A DNA stretch of 40,902 bases from Minisyncoccota bacterium (lineage in GTDB: Bacteria > Patescibacteriota > Minisyncoccia > Minisyncoccales > JAQTVQ01). The stretch's first letter is position 1, and each line of letters begins with the position of its first letter. The stretch covers positions 45,262 to 86,163 of the forward strand of contig JAQTVQ010000001.1 in assembly GCA_028706715.1 (NCBI GenBank), read 5' to 3'. Positions 35,527 through 40,902 of the stretch are shown here, in pieces. The position numbers were made by a program, and so were the translations under genes. The notes under the pieces were generated by a model. The model had not been told where the DNA came from. It saw only the letters and a program-made list of their open reading frames with translations, and did no database searches.

Positions 35527-37156
35527 TAATTTTCGCCAATATTTTCAAAACCCCTTCAGGCACCCTGCCTTCCAGCAAAACCGTATCCCCTCCTTGGGTT
35601 TCTTTTTTTATTATCTCAACAATCTTTTGCGGATCTTCCGAATAAATTATTTTATCAGGATTTAATCCTTTCTTCAAAGCTCCTGCTTTTATCTCTCTTA
35701 ATCCGTCTCGCGAAGTAATAATCGCCAAGTCGCAGACTTCTCCGATTTTCTTTCCAATATCCTTATGGACTTGCTTAACGGCGGATCCCAGCTCAATCAA
35801 GCTCGGCATTACAACAATTTTTTTCCCAACCCATAAATTCAAATAATCCAAATCAGCCAAAACTCCTTCCGGATTGGCAGAGTAAGAAGAATCTATAATG
35901 TTCAATCCCTTGGGCGATTGTTTTACGGCGATGGGAGCAAAACTCGCGTCTATTTTTTGACAGGCTTTTTGTATTTCCGCCAAGCTCATTTTTAATTCTT
36001 TAGCCGCGGCTATGGCTGATAAAAGGTTGGAGACAATCGGCTTTCCTCCGGGCAAGCCGATTTCAAACTTGGCAAATTCTCCATCTCGCGAAAAAACCTC
36101 AAAAGAAACTTTGTCTTTTTTAATCGCAATATTTTCAGCCCAAACATCAGCCTCTTCTTTTACGGAATATTTTTTAATTTTTTTAACCTTGAATTTTCTG
36201 CAGCTAGCCTCTTTTTTTATAAATTCATTGTCTATGTTCAAAATGGCGGCGCCATTTTCCGGCAAGTTTTCTATGAGTTTAAATTTGGCTTTAACAATGT
36301 TTTCTTGGCTGCCGAAAGTGGCCGAATGCTGCTGGTTGATTTGAGTTAAAACGCCGATTTGAGGCTTGGCGATTTTGGTTAAAAGCTCTATCCCCTGTAT
36401 GTTGTAACCTCCCATTTCACAGACAAAAATTTGATGCTCCGGCTTCAGCAGATTCAAAATCGTCCGAGAAATCCCCATTTCGGAATTTTGATTTTTAGGA
36501 GTGCGCGCAACTTTATATTTTTGAGACAAAATCACAGCCAAAAATTCTTTGGCAGAGCTCTTGCCGCAGCTTCCGGTAATGCCGACAACGATTAAATCTT
36601 TAAATCGGCTCCTCTTGGCTTTTGCTTTTACGATAATTCTATTGCGGAAAAATACGGTAATCGGCTGGAGGATTAAAATAACTCCGGAAACAAAAACAGG
36701 CATTAAAATATCAAGGATCAAAAGCCATTGCAGAAAAATAAAACTGCTGTGATGAATCAGAAAAAAAGAATAAAGAAAATAGAGCGCAAGTCCAAAAGAA
36801 AAAACGGACAGCATCATCGCTTTTCTAGTCCAAACCGGCTTCTTGGCCTTGTTTAGGGCCAACGCTGCTAACGCTTTTAAAGCTTCCGCGGCGTATAAGC
36901 CAAGCAACGCCAGCGACCACCAGGATAAAAATTTAAAAGCCGTCGCAGCGAAGAAAGCAGCGGCTAAAAATATTTTTAAAAGAAAGGCTTTGCTGGCAAA
37001 AATCTGGCGGCCTTTAACGGTTGAGAAATGGGCTATAAAACGGCTCAAGTGATAATCTTTAAGCTGCCACAGATAAAGCCAAAACAAAACAGCTTTAAGC
37101 TGTTTTGCCGTCCAAAAAAATGCTGATAAAGAAACTACTATGGCTAATATTTCCAT
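35522..37156 (-). CDS. murF: MurF-like Mur ligase with N-terminal multi-pass membrane domain
   Basis: About 170-aa hydrophobic N-terminal part, then VVGITGSCGKSSAKEFLAVIL, NSEMGISRTIL, EMGGYNIQGIELL, DSSYSANPEGV, LIELGS. Confidence 0.85.
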   Translation of the reverse strand: MEILAIVVSLSAFFWTAKQLKAVLFWLYLWQLKDYHLSRFIAHFSTVKGRQIFASKAFLLKIFLAAAFFAATAFKFLSWWSLALLGLYAAEALKALAALALNKAKKPVWTRKAMMLSVFSFGLALYFLYSFFLIHHSSFIFLQWLLILDILMPVFVSGVILILQPITVFFRNRIIVKAKAKRSRFKDLIVVGITGSCGKSSAKEFLAVILSQKYKVARTPKNQNSEMGISRTILNLLKPEHQIFVCEMGGYNIQGIELLTKIAKPQIGVLTQINQQHSATFGSQENIVKAKFKLIENLPENGAAILNIDNEFIKKEASCRKFKVKKIKKYSVKEEADVWAENIAIKKDKVSFEVFSRDGEFAKFEIGLPGGKPIVSNLLSAIAAAKELKMSLAEIQKACQKIDASFAPIAVKQSPKGLNIIDSSYSANPEGVLADLDYLNLWVGKKIVVMPSLIELGSAVKQVHKDIGKKIGEVCDLAIITSRDGLREIKAGALKKGLNPDKIIYSEDPQKIVEIIKKETQGGDTVLLEGRVPEGVLKILAKIK

Positions 37157-37275
37157 GTTTCCATTTTAGCAGAAAAACGATTGAAAAAAAGCCCCAAATA
37201 ATCCACTTATTTTTTAAAAATAAGACGGGGAATGCAATTTCCTTTCATCTCCGCCTTTCAAAAAGGTTTGCCTTT

Positions 37276-38055
37276 TCAAGGTTGGATAAATCTTCTGATT
37301 AAGCCTGCCAGTTTTTCCGGCTGCGCCAAATGCGGACTATGATTGGCTTCTTTAATAATTTCAAGCCGCGACCCTTTAATAAGCTTCTGCGCCGCAAAAG
37401 CGTCTTGCAGCGGAGTTGATTTGTCTTTTTCTCCCCAAAGAATAAACGTTGGCGTTTTAATTTGAGCCAGATAGCCGCTTAGATCTTCATTTATGATGTT
37501 CTTGAAAGTCTCTTTCATAACGCCGGTTGCCCGGCTGTAATCGCGCGCGCCGGCAAAACGGTAAATAAGGCGGCGAGCCAAAGGATAAAGACTTTCGCCC
37601 ACTAACGGTATTTTTTTAAAAGCCAAGCCTAATTTAGCAAGACCGGAGGCGATCTTTTGCCGCCAGTTTAATCTTTTTTTTGAACGGAAAATAGCCGCAC
37701 CGGTCAAGATTAAAGCTTTAATTTTTTGCGGATTATCGGCGCTGAACTTGGCAGACAGGCCTCCTCCAAAAGAATGTCCGAGCAAATAAAAATTTTCAAG
37801 GCCGATTTTTCCGACAAAATCCGACAGAAACGCCGAATAATTATCAATATTCCATATAAAAGGAGGAACAGAGCTTTTGCCAAAACCCGGCAGATCTAAA
37901 GAAATTACTTGAAAATCATTCGCTAAAATCTCTTGAACTTTTTGCCAGGAATCGGACGAGCCTCCCCAACCATGCAAAATTAAAAGAGGTTCGCCCTGTC
38001 CGGCAATTTTATAATTGATATCAATGCCGCTAATAACAATTTTTTCTTCTTTCAT
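37276..38055 (-). CDS. alpha/beta hydrolase
   Basis: LLILHGWGGSSDSWQKV, SLDLPGFGKSS, LLGHSFGGGLSAKF, LWGEKDKSTPL, NHSPHLAQPEK. Confidence 0.9.
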   Translation of the reverse strand: MKEEKIVISGIDINYKIAGQGEPLLILHGWGGSSDSWQKVQEILANDFQVISLDLPGFGKSSVPPFIWNIDNYSAFLSDFVGKIGLENFYLLGHSFGGGLSAKFSADNPQKIKALILTGAAIFRSKKRLNWRQKIASGLAKLGLAFKKIPLVGESLYPLARRLIYRFAGARDYSRATGVMKETFKNIINEDLSGYLAQIKTPTFILWGEKDKSTPLQDAFAAQKLIKGSRLEIIKEANHSPHLAQPEKLAGLIRRFIQP

Positions 38056-39330
38056 TTATGACTGCTTTTTGATAACCGTAAATGGAAGATATTTGTGCAA
38101 AACCTCCGGCACTAAAATGGAACCGTCCGCTTGCTGGCAATTTTCAATAATGGCAATAATAATCCTGCCGATGGCAAAAGCCGTTCCGTTAAGAGTGTGG
38201 ACAAAATTCATTTTTCCGTTTTTGTCTTGATAGCGTATGTTCAAACGGCGCGATTGAAAATCTGTGCAGTTTGAAGTTGAATGGGTCTCGCGGTATTTAT
38301 TCTCGCTTGGAACCCAGGCTTCAATATCATATTTTGCCGCAGCCGGCCGGCCCAAATCTCCAGTACAAATTTTTAAAACTTGATAAGGTATTTTTAAGGC
38401 TTGCATTAATTCTTCTTCCAGTCCAAGCAATAATTCGTGTTCGGCTTTTGAGTCTTCCGGCCTGGCAAACGAAAACATTTCCAGCTTGTCAAATTGGTGG
38501 ACTCTTAATATTCCCTTCGTGTCTTTGCCGTAAGAGCCGGCCTCTCTGCGAAAGCAAGTGGAAAAACCGAGATATCTTCTAGGCAGTTCCGAATCTTTAA
38601 AAACTTCGTCCGCATGCATCGCTCCCAAAGGCTGTTCCGCAGTGGCTATTAAATACTGGTTGTCCTGCTGAAGATAATAAGCTTCGGGATCTCCTTCCAG
38701 TTTTTCCAAAAAACCCATTCCCAAGGCCATTTCCGGCTTGATCATAACCGGAGGGATAATCGGCTGGAATCCCTTTTTTGTAGTAATGTCAAAAACCAGC
38801 CTGACAATGGCGAATTCAAGCCAGGCCGCCTCGTTTTTGATAAAACCGAACCTGCTCCCCGAAATTTTTGCCGCACGCTTAACATCAATAAGGTCCAATT
38901 CTTCGGCGATAGACAAGTAATCTTTTGATTCAAAATCAAATTTTGTTTTTTCCCCCACTTGTTTTATGCTTACATTTTCAGAGTCGTCTTTCCCTACCGG
39001 CACGTCTTCAAAAGGAATATTCGGGATAGAAAGCATTATTTCATCAAACTCTTCTTCCATTTCTTTGGCCTTTTTTTCCAGTTCTCCAACATGCTGGTCC
39101 AAGGCTTTCATGGCATTTATGATATTCTCCCTTTCCGATTGATCTTTCGCCTGCGGTATCGCTTTGGAAGCTTTATTTTTTTCAGCGGCAATTGCCTCCA
39201 GCTCTTGCTGGATTTTAATTTTTTTTTGGTCTATCTCCAAAAGCTTGTCAACGTCGCAGTGGTAGTTTTTCTTTTTGCACCCCTCTTTTACCGCTTCGGG
39301 ATTTTGACGGATAAATTTAATATCTAACAT
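38056..39330 (-). CDS. serS: seryl-tRNA synthetase
   Basis: MLDIKFIRQNPEAVKEGCKKKN; class II motifs LGFSTCFRREAGSYGKDTKGILRVHQFDKLEMF and LNGTAFAIGR. Confidence 0.95.
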   Translation of the reverse strand: MLDIKFIRQNPEAVKEGCKKKNYHCDVDKLLEIDQKKIKIQQELEAIAAEKNKASKAIPQAKDQSERENIINAMKALDQHVGELEKKAKEMEEEFDEIMLSIPNIPFEDVPVGKDDSENVSIKQVGEKTKFDFESKDYLSIAEELDLIDVKRAAKISGSRFGFIKNEAAWLEFAIVRLVFDITTKKGFQPIIPPVMIKPEMALGMGFLEKLEGDPEAYYLQQDNQYLIATAEQPLGAMHADEVFKDSELPRRYLGFSTCFRREAGSYGKDTKGILRVHQFDKLEMFSFARPEDSKAEHELLLGLEEELMQALKIPYQVLKICTGDLGRPAAAKYDIEAWVPSENKYRETHSTSNCTDFQSRRLNIRYQDKNGKMNFVHTLNGTAFAIGRIIIAIIENCQQADGSILVPEVLHKYLPFTVIKKQS

Positions 39331-39429
39331 AGTCCGAATTTACAATTTTTAATTTTCCCGCCCTTGCGGGATTTTCAGTTTGATAATTGTAGTATGAGTT
39401 GAATTTTTATCTGTTTAAAAACAGAATTT

Positions 39430-40902
39430 TTATTTCTTTTCTTCCCGCCCGCGGGCGGAGGATTTTTTAGATGATTTTAACTCGCGAGGCCTCATGGTCG
39501 GGAATAAAATAATTTCCCTCAAGCTGTTTGAGTCTGTCAATAATGACATTAAGCGGTCTATGCCCATGCCGAAACCGCCGGCCGGAGGCATGCCGTATTC
39601 CATGGCTTCCAAAAATTCCTGGTCGGATCTTTGGGCTTCTTCAAATCCTCCTTTGAATAATTTTTCCTGTTCCTGAAAACGGGCCCTTTGTTCTATCGGA
39701 TCGTTTAATTCCGAAAAAGCGTTAACCACTTCCATCCCGGCAATAACAAGCTGAAAATTAGCCAGTCTTTGAGGGTTATTCTCGGTCTGCTTGGCCAGTG
39801 GCTGGAATCCTTTCGGATAATGCAAAAGAAAAACGGGATTGACCAATTTCGGACGGCAGAGTTTTTTATAAATTTCATCGGCAATAGCCGGCTTGTCCGA
39901 TCCTTCAGGAACATCAACGCCGAGTTTTTTGGCTTTATCCGCCAGCCCCTTTTCGTTTGTTTCGTCGTAATTTATATCCGCATATTTTGAAAGCAGATCG
40001 GTATATTCAATTCTTTGCCATGGAGTTTTAAGGTCAATTTCCTGTCCTTGATAAACAATCTTTTCTTCATTAAAAAACTTTTTGGCTATCGCGCAGATCA
40101 TTTTTTCCGTCATTTTCATTATTTGTCTGTAATCGGCGTAAGCCCAATAGAATTCCATCATTGTAAAGTCCGGATTGTGATGTTTGTCAATTCCTTCGTT
40201 GCGGAAGCATTTTCCTATTTCAAAGATTTTTTCAAATCCGCCGATAAGCAGCCTTTTTAAGTAAAGTTCCGGAGAGATCCTTAAATAAACATCCATGTCC
40301 AAGGCATTGAGATGCGTCTTGAAAGGGCGAGCTTTGGCTCCGCCGTAAAGAACCTGCAGGATAGGCGTTTCCACTTCCAAAAATCCTTCTTTATCCATAA
40401 AATTTCTAATTTCCCTTATAATCCTAAAACGCAGTTCAAATTTCTTTTTGACATCGTCGTTGAAAACAAGATCTAAATATCTTTTTCGGTATCTTTCTTC
40501 CACGTCGGTCAATCCGTGCCATTTTTCGGGCAAAGGCCTTAATGATTTTGCCAGCATTTTAAAATCAGAGGCTTCAATGGTTTTTTCGCCTTTTTTGGTT
40601 GTAAATAAAATTCCCTTGATTTCAATAAAATCGCCCATGTCAAAATTATCGGCAAAAAATTCAAAACCCTTGGGCCCCACTTTTGTTTTGATAAAGACCG
40701 CTTGAAATTTGTCCGTGCCGTCGTCTATATCAACAAAAGCCAAGCCTCCATGCGGACGCAAAGATTTTATTCTTCCGGCAACGACAATTTCCTCTTGGCT
40801 TTCCGCCAATCGGTCAAATTGTTCTTTGGCTTCTGCCAAAGAATGTGTTCTTTTTGATGTTTCAGGATATGGATTAAGCCCGCTTCTTTTGACAGTCTCA
40901 AG
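39430..40902 (-). CDS. lysS: lysyl-tRNA synthetase (class II), truncated by window edge
   Basis: RYRKRYLDLVFND, EVETPILQVLYGGAKARPF, NEGIDKHHNPDFTMMEFY, GFGMGIDRL. Frame stays open upstream of the listed 40839 start: LETVKRSGLNPYPETSKRTHS, matching the LysS N-terminal pattern. Confidence 0.94.
   Translation of the reverse strand, partial: LETVKRSGLNPYPETSKRTHSLAEAKEQFDRLAESQEEIVVAGRIKSLRPHGGLAFVDIDDGTDKFQAVFIKTKVGPKGFEFFADNFDMGDFIEIKGILFTTKKGEKTIEASDFKMLAKSLRPLPEKWHGLTDVEERYRKRYLDLVFNDDVKKKFELRFRIIREIRNFMDKEGFLEVETPILQVLYGGAKARPFKTHLNALDMDVYLRISPELYLKRLLIGGFEKIFEIGKCFRNEGIDKHHNPDFTMMEFYWAYADYRQIMKMTEKMICAIAKKFFNEEKIVYQGQEIDLKTPWQRIEYTDLLSKYADINYDETNEKGLADKAKKLGVDVPEGSDKPAIADEIYKKLCRPKLVNPVFLLHYPKGFQPLAKQTENNPQRLANFQLVIAGMEVVNAFSELNDPIEQRARFQEQEKLFKGGFEEAQRSDQEFLEAMEYGMPPAGGFGMGIDRLMSLLTDSNSLREIILFPTMRPRELKSSKKSSARGREEKK

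Noticed and set aside
39431-39465. GC-rich palindrome CCCGCCCGCGGGCGG near the lysS 3' end as a regulatory element
   Set aside because: It lies within the lysS C-terminal codons (SSARGREEKK region); a simple terminator-like or chance GC palindrome is sufficient.

Overview
The window looks like a chromosomal segment from a small-genome, AT-rich bacterium. Gene content and protein style suggest a Patescibacteria/CPR (Parcubacteria-like) member; this is inference and no marker tree was run. Most of the window is housekeeping: murD-ftsW-murG-gltX on +, xerC/D-like on +, uppS on -, rpmA on +, pyrG-rplI-ctpA-like on -, dnaK-dnaJ on -, hrcA-grpE on -, two GT39-like membrane proteins on +, ftsQ-like, FemAB-like, beta-propeller, DegT, membrane MurF, alpha/beta hydrolase, serS, and lysS running off the right edge. 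One tRNA-Lys(UUU) is present on -. The non-routine parts are: (i) 5.75-6.12 kb, an ORF-track gap that is either a structured RNA or overlapping micro-ORFs ending in a terminator; (ii) 12.2-15.3 kb, an accessory strip with a superoxide reductase, a HEIGH peptidase, orphan small genes, large palindromes, a 37-aa micro-ORF with twin CTGGTC motifs abutting a terminator, a dead GIY-YIG nuclease gene and broken tRNA-Lys copies; (iii) 18.7-24.2 kb, a surface module (DUF11-type protein, 14 x VxxQx repeat protein, sortase, CAP protein) lying between two CIRCE-controlled halves of the heat-shock regulon; (iv) a palindromic element apparently inserted in frame in a FemAB-like gene. No CRISPR array, rRNA or intact transposase was seen.
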